A stretch of DNA of 64,000 bases from an uncultured Desulfovibrio sp. (GTDB lineage: Bacteria > Desulfobacterota > Desulfovibrionia > Desulfovibrionales > Desulfovibrionaceae): NCBI RefSeq assembly GCF_902477725.1, contig NZ_CABSIF010000014.1, positions 1 to 64,000 on the forward strand. Direction: 5' to 3'. Shown here in pieces: positions 1 to 8,288 of the stretch. The notes under the pieces are model-generated. The model was not told the DNA's origin, made no database searches, and worked only from the letters and a program-made list of their open reading frames with translations. The number at the start of each line of letters is the position of its first letter. Position 1 is the first letter of the stretch. A program made the position numbers and the translations under genes.

Positions 1-116
1 CTCCTTCTTTTTTATTTAATTAGATTTTACCCTAAATTATTTTTTATTATTCATTTAGACACCATGATTTTATGTTGATATGATGGTTGATTGATATTGA
101 AAAAATTGGAGCATGT

Positions 117-413
117 ATGAATTATAAATTACGGCTTGTCGCAAATGTTCTTACAAGTAAGGAAGAAAAGGTTTTTACCTTTCATGATGGGCTAAGAATG
201 TCCATCGAACCCGTGGGCGATGGTAAAACAGTAAATATCACCCTGGGGGAAGATGAGACGTACAAAACTAAAGGTGCAGATGCCTTTTTGAAAAGGGCGG
301 AAAAAATACTCAAGCAGCGGGCACAAAGTGAGTCTGGCGAGTCCTCAGAGAATCATGACGATATATTCAAGATTCTTTCCCTGTATGAGGGCTGCGGCCA
401 GCGTCGTAGGTGA
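117..413 (+). CDS. Hypothetical protein, 98 aa
   Basis: Small protein of no family I recognise. I chose ATG 117 because GGAG at 108-111 sits 5 bases upstream; an in-frame TTG at 87 would add 10 residues but has no ribosome site. The protein is soluble and charged: a beta-rich first half with many Lys and Glu, a Lys-rich stretch near residues 55-67, then a Ser/Glu-rich linker and a short C-terminal helix. It has no signal peptide or membrane segment. The upstream sequence is AT-rich and a strong terminator follows, so it is probably monocistronic. Real gene likely, function unknown. Confidence 0.6.
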   Translation: MNYKLRLVANVLTSKEEKVFTFHDGLRMSIEPVGDGKTVNITLGEDETYKTKGADAFLKRAEKILKQRAQSESGESSENHDDIFKILSLYEGCGQRRR

Positions 414-482
414 TATGCGGCTGAAAATGGCGCAAGTTGCAGATAGTGTAATTTAATTTTTTATTACGCTTCTTTTGTGTTT

Positions 483-520
483 AAAAACTGGCTTTGCCTA
501 TTAGGGCAGAGCCAGTTTTT
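483..520. terminator. Rho-independent terminator (bidirectional)
   Basis: The arms ACTGGCT and AGCCAGT, extended by TGCC/GGCA, close on a short loop. A-runs precede and T-runs follow, so it can stop transcription both ways. It ends the 98-aa gene. Confidence 0.85.
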
Positions 521-609
521 GCGTCTATGCGCTGGAATTTGGCACGGACAGCGCTTGTCACAGGGGGTGCCGCACATGGTGCCTTGGGGGAAACCCTTTG
601 GGAATTTTA

Positions 610-640
610 TTGATATAGGCAAAAGACTAATTGATATAAT
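610..640 (+). promoter_or_regulatory. Candidate promoter of the outer-membrane protein gene
   Basis: A perfect TATAAT at 635-640 lies in an AT-rich stretch, with TTGATA at 610-615. The 19-base spacing is longer than ideal, so the -35 is uncertain. The barrel gene starts 64 bases downstream. Confidence 0.45.
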
Positions 641-704
641 AATACATATAGCTTAATGTTGTGAGCAAGGGGAGGATATGAGAAATAAATTTTTTGGAGG
701 AAAT

Positions 705-1385
705 ATGTTTAAACGGATTGCTCTTGCTGTAGCTCTGACTTTGAGCCTTTCAGTTCCTGCAATGGCTGAAAATTCCGGATTTTATGTGGGCTTGAAGTTC
801 CTTGACTCCATCCAGAGCACGGGTTCCATGTCCAGAAGCGGTGCAGTTGTTAACGCCTTTGATGTCAAGAACTACTCGCAAAACACGGTGGGCGGCGGCA
901 TATATGCTGGCTATGACTTTTATTCCTTGAACCAGGTTCCCTTGCGCGCGGAAATTGAATACGACATCCGCACCAATTCGACCACCAGCTGGGAACTCAA
1001 AAATGGTGGCAAAGCTGCTGAGCTCAAAGGCACCTGGGGCCTTCAGACCCTGTTCCTCAACGCGTATTGGGATTTTCACAACAGCACGGCCTTCACGCCC
1101 TATGTTGGCGCGGGCCTTGGCATGGGCTTTCTCAAGAGCAAGTACGAAATTGAAATCCCCGGCGCGGGAAGCGAAAGCACCACCAATCTGAACACGGTTT
1201 TTGCGTGGAATGCAGGCGCTGGCGTTTCCTACGCTTTTACCGACAACATTTCCGCTGATCTTGCCTATCGCTTTGTGGGTCTTGGCTACTCGGAAACCGA
1301 AAAGACCATTTTGGGCGAAAAGCAGAAGCTTGGCATGGCACCCTATGCCAACGAATTCAGCCTTGGCCTGCGGTATACGTTTTAA
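705..1385 (+). CDS. Outer-membrane beta-barrel protein (OmpA/OmpW-like porin fold)
   Basis: A 226-aa secreted protein with a classic signal peptide (MFKRIALAVALTLSLS, cleavage after AMA near residue 21). A small barrel follows: alternating aromatic and polar strands with repeated Gly-rich turns (GGGIYAGYDF, YVGAGLGMGF, WNAGAGVSYAF). It ends in LGLRYTF, the C-terminal aromatic signature recognised by the BAM machinery. I chose ATG 705, with GGAGG at 696-700, over ATG 678, which would place nine odd residues before the signal peptide. It resembles the OMP_b-brl surface-antigen family, whose members are structural or form narrow pores; no substrate can be inferred. It is transcribed alone, between its own promoter and a strong terminator. 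Confidence 0.85.
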   Translation: MFKRIALAVALTLSLSVPAMAENSGFYVGLKFLDSIQSTGSMSRSGAVVNAFDVKNYSQNTVGGGIYAGYDFYSLNQVPLRAEIEYDIRTNSTTSWELKNGGKAAELKGTWGLQTLFLNAYWDFHNSTAFTPYVGAGLGMGFLKSKYEIEIPGAGSESTTNLNTVFAWNAGAGVSYAFTDNISADLAYRFVGLGYSETEKTILGEKQKLGMAPYANEFSLGLRYTF

Positions 1386-1417
1386 GCACATTGTTTCATG
1401 ACCACCTCCCTTCCTGG

Positions 1418-1444
1418 GGCCGTCCTGTGTGGGCGGCCTTTTTT
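1418..1444 (+). terminator. Rho-independent terminator
   Basis: GGCCGTCC and GGGCGGCC form an 8-bp stem over a 5-base loop, followed by six T. It lies 33 bases after the barrel gene. Confidence 0.9.
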
Positions 1445-1675
1445 GTGGGGGACACATGGATGGCATTCCGGATGCGAGCGCGCCTGTCGCTGGCTGCTCG
1501 TTGAAGCTGGTCGCGGGCTTTAGCAAGTACTTGTCGTTGGGGCCGCTTACCCGAGGCGCGAGGGGCAGTTCATTAGTCGCTGAAAGAGAGCAGATAGCGG
1601 GAGCTTCTGGGGAAGGGCGGATAGCAATTTTCGAAGTTATCACGAATAAGGTCACGGATAGTAAAGGGTTCGCCA

Positions 1676-1710
1676 AAAGAAAAAGGAGTTACTGTTTCCA
1701 GTAACTCCTT
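1676..1710 (-). terminator. Terminator of tRNA-Ser
   Basis: A perfect 12-bp stem (AAGGAGTTACTG with CAGTAACTCCTT, four-base loop) is followed on the minus strand by a T-rich run. It lies just past the 3' end of tRNA-Ser. Confidence 0.85.
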
Positions 1711-1716
1711 GAAATC

Positions 1717-1808
1717 TGGCGGAGAGGGGGAGATTCGAACTCCCGGTACGCTATTAACGTACACACGATTTCCAATCGTGCTCCTTAGACCAGCTCGGAC
1801 ACCTCTCC
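1717..1808 (-). tRNA. tRNA-Ser (anticodon GGA)
   Basis: On the minus strand the acceptor arm GGAGAGG starts at 1808 and pairs with its complement beside the encoded CCA (1717-1719). The anticodon stem CACGA/TCGTG encloses TTGGAAA, giving anticodon GGA. The long variable arm (GTACG...CGTAC type stem) is typical of serine tRNAs, and a normal TTCGAAT T-loop is present. Confidence 0.97.
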
Positions 1809-1840
1809 ATTCGGTGTTGTGCACCGCTCAAAGCCGAATA

Positions 1841-1869
1841 CCTATATAGCAGGCATTTGGGAATTGCAA
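1841..1869 (-). promoter_or_regulatory. Candidate promoter of tRNA-Ser
   Basis: On the minus strand TTGCAA (1864-1869) and TATAGG (1841-1846) are separated by 17 bases. Transcription would start about 25 bases before the mature tRNA. Confidence 0.55.
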
Positions 1870-2048
1870 GAGAAAAAATTGAATCAGGGCAGTTTGTTGC
1901 AAAAAAAGTTGTCGTGAGGGCAGCAATCGGCCCAATGCGGTGCGCCCTTTCCTGTTCGCCGCACAGGCATCGGCCCTGGCGAAGCCCCACAGCACAGCAA
2001 AGCGTCCAGAGCAAAGGCCACAGACCAAAGTCCCACAGCGCCCCCTAA

Positions 2049-2083
2049 GAACAAAGGCCCACCCGGAATCCCGGACGGGCCTT
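2049..2083 (-). terminator. Probable terminator after the small membrane ORF
   Basis: GGCCC...GGGCC and CCGG...CCGG form a GC-rich stem with a small internal mismatch. On the minus strand a weak T-rich tail follows. Confidence 0.5.
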
Positions 2084-2123
2084 GCATGATATATCAACAG
2101 GGCTGCTTGCCGATCGGCCTTGG

Positions 2124-2264
2124 CTAATCGTCTTTGCGGTCCTTGTTTTTTGTCTCGTCGTCTTTGCGCTTTTTCTTGGTGGTCTGCGCGGCGCGATAAA
2201 AAGCCCACAGGCCAAAGATCGCCATAACGGTAATGCCCACAGCGTTGAGTGTCAGGATGTCCAT
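2124..2264 (-). CDS. Small single-pass membrane protein, 46 aa
   Basis: A short ORF downstream of fabI. An N-terminal hydrophobic helix of about 20 residues (LNAVGITVMAIFGLWAFYRA) is followed by a strongly charged Lys/Asp/Arg tail ending in DRKDD. The layout suggests a one-span inner-membrane peptide with its basic tail in the cytoplasm. AAGGA lies 8 bases before the ATG. It starts 81 bases after the fabI stop on the same strand and is followed by a terminator, so it may be cotranscribed with fabI. I do not recognise a family; the size and plan recall small membrane peptides such as CcoQ or CydX, but there is no cytochrome oxidase gene nearby. Confidence 0.6.
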   Translation of the reverse strand: MDILTLNAVGITVMAIFGLWAFYRAAQTTKKKRKDDETKNKDRKDD

Positions 2265-2345
2265 TATATGATCCTTCTGACGGCATCAGGCTGCTGAGGC
2301 CGCGCCATTGCGCAAGCGCGCGTTCTTGTTCTTGTCCGCAGGGGG

Positions 2346-3116
2346 TTAGCCCATCACGCCTATGGTGCTGAAGCCGCTGTCCACATAGATTACCTGGCCC
2401 GTCACAGCGTGGGCAAGGTCAGAGGCGAGGTACAGGGCCGTGCCGCCCACGTCGCCGGTGGTGACGTTGCGGTGCAGCGGGGCGTTGCGGTCAACAATGT
2501 TGCACAGATCCTTCATGCTGGAAACAGCAGAAGCGGCAAGGGTCTTGATGGGGCCAGCGCTGATGGCGTTGATGCGGATGCCCTTGGTGCCAAAGTCGCA
2601 GGCAAGGTAGCGCACGGAGGCCTCAAGAGCGGCCTTGGCAACGCCCATGACGTTGTAGCCGGGAATGACCTTGGTGGAACCGTGATAGGTCATGGTCATG
2701 ATGGAAGAACCCTCGTGCAGCAGGGGTTCAAATGCGCGACAGACGCCGGTGAGCGAGTATGCCGAAACATCCAGGGCAAGGCGGAAGCCCTCGCGGGAGG
2801 TGTCCACAAAGCGGCCACCCAGGTCTTCGCGATTGGCAAAGGCCACGGAATGCACAAGAATATCCAGATCGCCCCACTTCTCTTTGACCAGATCTGCGGC
2901 GGCCTGAATCTGCGCGTCATCGCACACATCGCACTGGAAGGTGAATTCACCGCCAAGCTCTTCGCTCAGGGGGTCAACGCGTTTTTTGATGGCATCGCCC
3001 ACATAGTTGAACGCCAGTCGGGCGCCCTGTTCCCTAAGGGCATTGGCAATGCCGTACGCGATACTTCTATTATTGGCCAAACCCAGTATAAGAGCTTTCT
3101 TTCCTTGCAGCAGCAT
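2346..3116 (-). CDS. fabI: Enoyl-[acyl-carrier-protein] reductase (NADH)
   Basis: FabI catalyses the last reduction of fatty-acid elongation, trans-2-enoyl-ACP to acyl-ACP, in the cytoplasm. The 256-aa length is normal. The N-terminal cofactor site has the FabI-type GLANNRSIAYGIA variant (residues 12-24) instead of the usual short-chain dehydrogenase glycine motif. The active-site tyrosines and lysine are Y144, Y154 and K161 (YNVMGVAK). A longer ORF upstream is open, but ATG 3116 has AGGAGG just upstream and gives the canonical start MLLQGKKALILG. The enzyme family is the target of triclosan. It is encoded alone except for the small membrane ORF after it. Confidence 0.96.
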   Translation of the reverse strand: MLLQGKKALILGLANNRSIAYGIANALREQGARLAFNYVGDAIKKRVDPLSEELGGEFTFQCDVCDDAQIQAAADLVKEKWGDLDILVHSVAFANREDLGGRFVDTSREGFRLALDVSAYSLTGVCRAFEPLLHEGSSIMTMTYHGSTKVIPGYNVMGVAKAALEASVRYLACDFGTKGIRINAISAGPIKTLAASAVSSMKDLCNIVDRNAPLHRNVTTGDVGGTALYLASDLAHAVTGQVIYVDSGFSTIGVMG

Positions 3117-3338
3117 GGATCCTCCTGAAAAAGCAACACAAACCGAACGAGTCGGCACTAAAGTGTATCAAAACAGCGGCAGCGCGCGCCTGGGCGAAAA
3201 AAACGCACAATATACTCGGCGCTGTCGGACAGTGGACGGCAGGTCGATGGTACAGCCCGGCGCTTTTGTGAAAAAAGTGCCTAGGCTCCCACGCCAAAGG
3301 CGCGCCCGGCACTGTTGTACCGGACGCGCTCAAATTTT

Positions 3339-4220
3339 TTACTTTGTAAGGATGTCGTAAGCTTCCTGGTAGCGGTTCGCCGTGGCCTTGATGATTTCTT
3401 CCGGCAGGGCGGGCGGCGGGGGCTGCTTGTTCCAGGGCTGTTTTTCCAGCCAGTCGCGCAGGTACTGCTTGTCAAAGCTGGGCTGGCCCTGACCTGGCTG
3501 ATACTGGTCAGCGGGCCAGAAGCGGGAAGAATCGGGCGTGAGCACTTCATCAATGAGGTGCAGTTTGCCGTCAATAAAGCCGAATTCAAACTTGGTGTCC
3601 GCCACGATGATGCCGCGCCCGGCGGCGTAGGTGCGCCCGGCCTCGTAAATGGCAAGCGTGGTGCGTTCAACCTGGGCGGCGGTTTCCGCGCCGAGCAGTT
3701 CCGCAGCCTGGGCCACGCTGATGTTTTCATCGTGCTGGCCCAGTTCGGCCTTGGTGGAGGGCGTAAACAGCGCAGGTTCCAGCTTGTCGGATTCGCGCAG
3801 GTTGGCGGGCAGCTTGTAGCCGCACAGGGTGCCGGTGGCCTTGTAATCCTTCCAGCCGGAGCCGGTGATGTAGCCGCGCACAATGCACTCCACGGGCAGG
3901 GGCTTGGCTTTGCGCACGATGACGGCGCGGCCTTCAAGCTCGTCCTTCCAGGGGGCCAGAGCGGCGGGGAAGCGGTTCACATCGCTTTCAATCAAGTGAT
4001 TGGGAATGATATCCTTGAACTTTTCCATCCAGAACAGGGTGATCTGGTTAAGAATCACGCCCTTGTAGGGGATGGGTTCGTTCATGATCACATCAAAGGC
4101 CGACATGCGGTCAGTGGTGACAATGAGCAGTGTTTTTTCGTCCACATCATAGATGTCGCGCACTTTCCCGCGAGAAAGAAGGGGATAGGCGCTGATCTCG
4201 GTTTTTACCACGACTTTCAT
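3339..4220 (-). CDS. purC: Phosphoribosylaminoimidazole-succinocarboxamide synthase (SAICAR synthetase)
   Basis: Joins carboxyaminoimidazole ribotide and aspartate, using ATP, in purine synthesis. At 293 aa it is the longer form of the family. The N-terminal RGKVRDIYDV nucleotide-binding signature, TTDRMSAFDV and the later VPVECIVRGYITGSG-type region (here LPVECIVRGYITGSGWKDY) are clear, and IIVADTKFEFG provides the C-terminal ATP-site acidic residues. AGGAG precedes the ATG. It lies 27 bases after hisD on the same strand, so purine and histidine genes share a transcript. The pathways are linked because histidine synthesis releases the purine intermediate AICAR. Confidence 0.95.
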   Translation of the reverse strand: MKVVVKTEISAYPLLSRGKVRDIYDVDEKTLLIVTTDRMSAFDVIMNEPIPYKGVILNQITLFWMEKFKDIIPNHLIESDVNRFPAALAPWKDELEGRAVIVRKAKPLPVECIVRGYITGSGWKDYKATGTLCGYKLPANLRESDKLEPALFTPSTKAELGQHDENISVAQAAELLGAETAAQVERTTLAIYEAGRTYAAGRGIIVADTKFEFGFIDGKLHLIDEVLTPDSSRFWPADQYQPGQGQPSFDKQYLRDWLEKQPWNKQPPPPALPEEIIKATANRYQEAYDILTK

Positions 4221-4247
4221 GATGGCTCCTGATTCCTCTGGCTCTTG

Positions 4248-5552
4248 CTATTTCTTCCCGCGCGCTTCAACGGAGCGGGCGTGGGCTTCCAGGCCTTCCA
4301 GCCGGGCAAGGGCGGCTATGGACTGCATGTTCTGCTGTAAAAAGGTTGAAGAAGCGGCCACGATGCTGGTCTTTTTGCAGAACGTCTGCACCGAAAGAGC
4401 CGATGAAAAACGCGCCGTTCCCAGTGTGGGCAGCACATGGTTGGGGCCGGCAAAATAGTCGCCCACAGGTTCTGGGCTGTGCTGGCCCATGAATACGGCC
4501 CCGGCATGGCGAATAAAGGGCAATACGGCCCAGGGGTCGCGGGTGCACAATTCAAGATGCTCCGGGGCCACCATATTGGCAACCGCCACTGCTACGGAAA
4601 GATTGGGCGTGACCACAATGGCGCTCCAGTCTTCCAGCGCGCGGGCTGCGGTGGTGGCTCTGGGCAGGGCGGCGCACTGCTTTTTCAGCTCCTGCTGGAG
4701 GGCATCGGCCAGACGGGCATCGTCAGTGATGCAGATAGCCGAGGCCAGGGCATCGTGCTCCGCCTGCGAAAGCATATCCGCAGCAAGCCATGCAGGGTTG
4801 GCGGAAGAATCGGCCAGCACGAGCACTTCGCTCGGCCCGGCGATCATATCAATGCCCACAGTGCCCTGCACAAAGCGCTTGGCAGTGGTGACAAAAATAT
4901 TGCCCGGCCCGGCAATAACATCCACAGGCTGAATGGTCTGCGTGCCGTAAGCCATGGCCGCAATGGACCATGCCCCGCCAACGCGGTAAACTTCATCAAT
5001 ATCAAGTAGATGTGCGGCGGCAAGGATGTGCGGATTTACCGTGCCGTCCTTGCGGGGCGGCGTAAATACGGCCAGACGCGGCACGCCAGCCACCTGGGCG
5101 GGTATGGCGCTCATGAGCAGGCTGGAAACGAGGGGCGTATTGCCGCCCTGACCGCCGGGAACATACAGGCCGCCCGCGTCAACAGATGTGACCTGCTGGC
5201 CGAGAATGCTGCCGTCCGGGCGGGTGAGAAACCACGATTTCTCAACCTGCGCTTCGTGGAAAGAACGTATATTGGACGCAGCCTCGCCGATGATTTCGCG
5301 GCTTTCAATGGTGACTGAGGCTGCCGCCTTGGCTATTTCCTGTTCGCTCACGCGCAGGGGCGGAGCAAAATCAGGGCAGTCAAAATTGCGCGTGTACTCC
5401 ACAAGGGCCTCGTCGCCCTTTTGCCGCACAGCGTTGATAATGTCGGTTACGGCGCTTTCCACCCCGTTGCCGGGATTGTGCCGCCCTTGCAGCCACTGGG
5501 CCAGCGCGGGCCATTCCTGTTCATGTTGGAGCGTCAAAATTCGGCATGTCAT
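4248..5552 (-). CDS. hisD: Histidinol dehydrogenase
   Basis: Catalyses the last two steps of histidine synthesis, oxidising L-histidinol to histidine with two NAD and a catalytic zinc. The 434-aa length is standard. Family blocks visible are GGLYVPGGQGG (NAD/substrate region), VDVIAGPGNIFV, IDMIAGPSEVLVLAD, the zinc-site SQAEHD and, near the C-terminus, PVGDYFAGPNHVLPT with its zinc and base histidines. GAGG lies 9 bases before the ATG, and a good sigma-70 promoter lies 27-55 bases upstream. It is first in a two-gene unit with purC. No other his genes are in the window. Confidence 0.96.
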   Translation of the reverse strand: MTCRILTLQHEQEWPALAQWLQGRHNPGNGVESAVTDIINAVRQKGDEALVEYTRNFDCPDFAPPLRVSEQEIAKAAASVTIESREIIGEAASNIRSFHEAQVEKSWFLTRPDGSILGQQVTSVDAGGLYVPGGQGGNTPLVSSLLMSAIPAQVAGVPRLAVFTPPRKDGTVNPHILAAAHLLDIDEVYRVGGAWSIAAMAYGTQTIQPVDVIAGPGNIFVTTAKRFVQGTVGIDMIAGPSEVLVLADSSANPAWLAADMLSQAEHDALASAICITDDARLADALQQELKKQCAALPRATTAARALEDWSAIVVTPNLSVAVAVANMVAPEHLELCTRDPWAVLPFIRHAGAVFMGQHSPEPVGDYFAGPNHVLPTLGTARFSSALSVQTFCKKTSIVAASSTFLQQNMQSIAALARLEGLEAHARSVEARGKK

Positions 5553-5578
5553 AGTGCTGTTCCTCTTCTGGTTCGCGC

Positions 5579-5607
5579 AATATACAGAAGCCGCCGCAGA
5601 ATGTCGA
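5579..5607 (-). promoter_or_regulatory. Promoter of hisD-purC
   Basis: On the minus strand TCGACA (5602-5607), a 17-base spacer and TATATT (5579-5584). It is divergent from the grpE promoter about 80 bases away. Confidence 0.65.
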
Positions 5608-5685
5608 GGCGCAGATGTCTGTCAGCTGGCGCAAGTGCTGGAGCCGTGGAGCCGGAACAAAACTTTTTGCAGTTACGGCAGCGCC

Positions 5686-5714
5686 TTGACAGGGTGGACA
5701 AGCATACTTACTTA
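5686..5714 (+). promoter_or_regulatory. Promoter of grpE
   Basis: Consensus TTGACA (5686-5691), a 17-base spacer and TACTTA (5709-5714), giving a leader of about 38 bases. This looks like a sigma-70 promoter. I see no CIRCE inverted repeat and no convincing sigma-32 promoter here. Confidence 0.7.
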
Positions 5715-5758
5715 ACGGAAAGCATCGTGACCCCGCCGGGGTCGACTCAGGAGGAAGC

Positions 5759-6412
5759 ATGCAGCGTCATAAAATGAACCACTCATTCGGACAGCAAGGC
5801 AGCCAGCAGGGCGGCCAGGCGGATAACCGGGCAGAATGCCAGCCCGAAAGGCCGGAAGATGGTTTTCTTGAAGAGGACGGTATTCTGTTCGGTCAAAATG
5901 CGGGCAAAAACCCCGCTGCCGATTCCGTGCAGGAGTCTGATACTGCCCCGGCAGACAAGGCGGCTTCAGCCGAAGGCCTTGAAGAGCGTTGCAAGGCGGA
6001 GCTGACAGAAATGCGCCTGCGCAATGCCGCAGAAATGGACAATTTCAAGAAGCGCCTCACGCGCGAGCATGAAGAGCAGATGCGCTACGCGGCTGAAAAG
6101 GTCTTGGGCGACCTGCTGCCCACGCTCGATAACCTTGATCTGGCCCTGCGTTACGGCAGCAAGAGCGAAGCCTGCAAAGACATGTTGCAGGGCGTGGCCA
6201 TGACCCACAAGCTCCTGCTTGATGCGGTGGAAAAGCACGGCCTCAAGCCCCTGGGCGAGGAAGGCGAAGAATTTGATCCCAACGTGCATGAAGCCGTGGG
6301 GTTTGAAGACCGCCCCGATTTTGCTCCCAACTCTGTGGCGCGTGTGCTGCAACGGGGTTTCAAGCTGGGAGAGCGTTTGCTCCGTCCCGCCAAGGTGATG
6401 ATAAAACAGTAA
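5759..6412 (+). CDS. grpE: GrpE, nucleotide exchange factor of DnaK
   Basis: Releases ADP from DnaK in the Hsp70 cycle. The 217-aa protein has a Gln/Gly/Glu-rich disordered N-terminus of about 75 residues, a long coiled coil that includes the conserved RNAAEMDNFKKR, and a C-terminal beta domain with NVHEAVGFED and VLQRGFKLGERLLRPAKVMI. AGGAGG lies 4 bases before the ATG. A strong terminator follows, so grpE is transcribed alone. Neither dnaK, dnaJ nor hrcA is in this window, unlike the common hrcA-grpE-dnaK arrangement. Confidence 0.95.
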   Translation: MQRHKMNHSFGQQGSQQGGQADNRAECQPERPEDGFLEEDGILFGQNAGKNPAADSVQESDTAPADKAASAEGLEERCKAELTEMRLRNAAEMDNFKKRLTREHEEQMRYAAEKVLGDLLPTLDNLDLALRYGSKSEACKDMLQGVAMTHKLLLDAVEKHGLKPLGEEGEEFDPNVHEAVGFEDRPDFAPNSVARVLQRGFKLGERLLRPAKVMIKQ

Positions 6413-6433
6413 TTTTTTTTACGCGGTTTTTCG

Positions 6434-6470
6434 GCCCGGTGGTTTATGCTGCCGGGCTTTTCTGTTTTTT
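6434..6470 (+). terminator. Rho-independent terminator of grpE
   Basis: GCCCGG and CCGGGC enclose a 12-base loop; TTTTCTGTTTTTT follows. Confidence 0.85.
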
Positions 6471-6597
6471 GCGCTTGGGTGCCGCGCTTGGCAGGGATGG
6501 TGTGGCGATGCCTGCCTTTCGGGCAGGGGCTGGGCAATGGCGGAGTCAGGCAAAGCAGGCCTGTACAATGTGCATGTAAGTTTTGTCGCTATCTACC

Positions 6598-7695
6598 TTA
6601 CATATCTGAATATTTCTCGGCGATGCTGCGGAACTGCTCCTGCATGGCCAAAAAGGCGTCCACCACTTCGGGATCAAACTGGGTTCCGCGCCCTTCCAAA
6701 ATAATGCGCATGGCTGTTTCGTGCGGCATGGCGGGTTTGTAGACACGCTTGCTGCGCAGGGCGTCGTACACGTCGGCCACGCTCATAAGGCGGGCGGAAA
6801 GCGGAATGTCCTTGCCAGCTATCCCACGCGGATAGCCCTTGCCGTCCCAACGCTCGTGGTGGCAGTAGGCAATGTCGCTGGCGATGCGCAGAAAGGAATT
6901 TTCCCCCAAAAATTTGTCAGCCGAGGCCAGCACCGCTCGCCCCAGCGTGGTGTGTTCCTTCATGGCCTCGTATTCCTCATCGGTGAGGGGGCCGGGCTTG
7001 TGCAGTACTGTGTCTGCAATGGCGACCTTGCCAACATCGTGCAGCGGCGCTGAAAGGTAGAGCCACGAAATGGCATCGGCATCCAGCTCGTCCCTGTACT
7101 CAGGCAGTTGGGAAATATAGACGGCCAGCGCCTTCACATAGTTCTGCGTGCGTTTGATGTGCGCACCGGTTTCCGTATCGCGCCATTCAGCAAGGCTTGC
7201 CATGGCGTGAATAGTGGCTTCCTGCGTGAGGGCAAGCTGGCGTGTGCGGGCAAGCACCAGGTCGTTCAGGTGGTCGCGGTAGAGTTTGAACTTGAGCTGG
7301 TTGGCTACGCGGTTGCGCACCAGCGAGGAGCGGAAAGGCTTGGTTATGTAATCCTGCGCGCCCAGCGAGAGGCCCTTGGCTTCGTCGGTTTCTTCATTCT
7401 GCGCCGTAATGAACATAACCGGGATGTCACGGGTCTGCGCATCGCTGCGCAGGCGCTTGCACACTTCATACCCGTCCATGCCGGGCATGATGACGTCAAG
7501 CAGGATCAGGTCTGGCGGGGGCTGCCGCAGGGCCAGACGCAAGGCGTCTGTGCCGTTTTTGGCAAACATGATTGTGTATTTGTCGCGCAGGCATTCACTG
7601 AGAATGCGCAGGTTTTCAGGCGCGTCATCCACAAGCAGGATGATGTTGCGCCTGTGTACCTGGGATGGATCGGCGGTTTCTTCTGCCCAGTTCAT
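6598..7695 (-). CDS. Response regulator with HD-GYP domain (cyclic di-GMP phosphodiesterase)
   Basis: Two domains in 365 aa. Residues 17-125 are a receiver domain with acidic pair D23/D24, phosphoacceptor D67 (LILLDVIMPG), T98 and K119. Residues 165-355 are an HD-GYP domain with H219-D220 (LHDVGK), HH 279-280 and an intact GYP motif at 287-289 (WDGKGYPRG). HD-GYP proteins with this motif hydrolyse cyclic di-GMP, so phosphorylation probably tunes the second-messenger level. No histidine kinase is adjacent. The start codon overlaps the stop of the pqiC-like gene by 4 bases, making it the last gene of the Mla-type operon. That coupling is unusual. Confidence 0.93.
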   Translation of the reverse strand: MNWAEETADPSQVHRRNIILLVDDAPENLRILSECLRDKYTIMFAKNGTDALRLALRQPPPDLILLDVIMPGMDGYEVCKRLRSDAQTRDIPVMFITAQNEETDEAKGLSLGAQDYITKPFRSSLVRNRVANQLKFKLYRDHLNDLVLARTRQLALTQEATIHAMASLAEWRDTETGAHIKRTQNYVKALAVYISQLPEYRDELDADAISWLYLSAPLHDVGKVAIADTVLHKPGPLTDEEYEAMKEHTTLGRAVLASADKFLGENSFLRIASDIAYCHHERWDGKGYPRGIAGKDIPLSARLMSVADVYDALRSKRVYKPAMPHETAMRIILEGRGTQFDPEVVDAFLAMQEQFRSIAEKYSDM

Positions 7696-8288
7696 GACTT
7701 GCCCCGTGTGAGCACGGGCAGGCGGGTGGCTAGATGTTCGCCCAGGCGGCGCACCATGCGGCTTTCTGCCGCTGTGAGCACGTCATAGGTTTTGCCCGCC
7801 ACCGGTTCTGCATCGGCATAAATACCTCGGGCAATGACATCATCGTGGCGGTTTTTCAGTGTCCAGCGCGCCTCAAGCACGGCCTTGGAATCGAAATTGC
7901 CGTCCAGTCTCTGCAAATCCACAAGCAGCACATAGTCGGCGCGGGTGTCGTCGCCCGGCGCAAGCACATTCAGCCCCACGGCCAACAACGGCGGGGTCAG
8001 CACTTCCTGCACCACGCGGCGCACACCATGCCCCACGGGCTCCGCCCAGGCGTGAAATTGCGAAACAACAAGCTCTGTCTCACCATTCACACGGCTGACA
8101 ATACTGTTGCGGTCAAGATAATCCGGCACAGAGACCTGCGCCACGCGCAGGTTTTTTGTGGGCAGCGTGTCGGCCTTGACCGGGTCAATGGCGCTTTCAA
8201 GCAGATAGTAGCGCGTGGGTGTGCTGCGCGCGCAGCCGCTCAAAAGTGTGAACAGCACCAGCGAAAGAAGAAGGATTTTGCGTTGCAT
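7692..8288 (-). CDS. PqiC/YmbA-type lipoprotein (ABC transport auxiliary lipoprotein)
   Basis: A 198-aa lipoprotein with signal peptide and lipobox LLSGC (Cys19), a TRYYLL motif right after it, then the mixed alpha/beta fold of the DUF330/PqiC family. These lipoproteins sit on the inner face of the outer membrane and work with MCE-domain proteins in lipid transport between membranes. It starts on the A of the mlaD-like stop (TGATG) and ends in a 4-base overlap with the HD-GYP gene, so translation is coupled on both sides. It takes the place that MlaC or MlaA would fill in enterobacteria. Confidence 0.85.
   Translation of the reverse strand: MQRKILLLSLVLFTLLSGCARSTPTRYYLLESAIDPVKADTLPTKNLRVAQVSVPDYLDRNSIVSRVNGETELVVSQFHAWAEPVGHGVRRVVQEVLTPPLLAVGLNVLAPGDDTRADYVLLVDLQRLDGNFDSKAVLEARWTLKNRHDDVIARGIYADAEPVAGKTYDVLTAAESRMVRRLGEHLATRLPVLTRGKS

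Noticed and set aside
750..1676. 308-codon minus-strand open frame opposite the outer-membrane protein gene
   Set aside because: The plus strand has a signal peptide, barrel pattern, ribosome site and terminator; the minus frame has none.
1828..2286. 152-codon minus-strand open frame
   Set aside because: It covers the small membrane ORF in another frame, is Arg-rich with no motif, and runs through the probable terminator.
3315..4232. 305-codon plus-strand open frame opposite purC
   Set aside because: Antisense shadow of purC with no recognisable motif.
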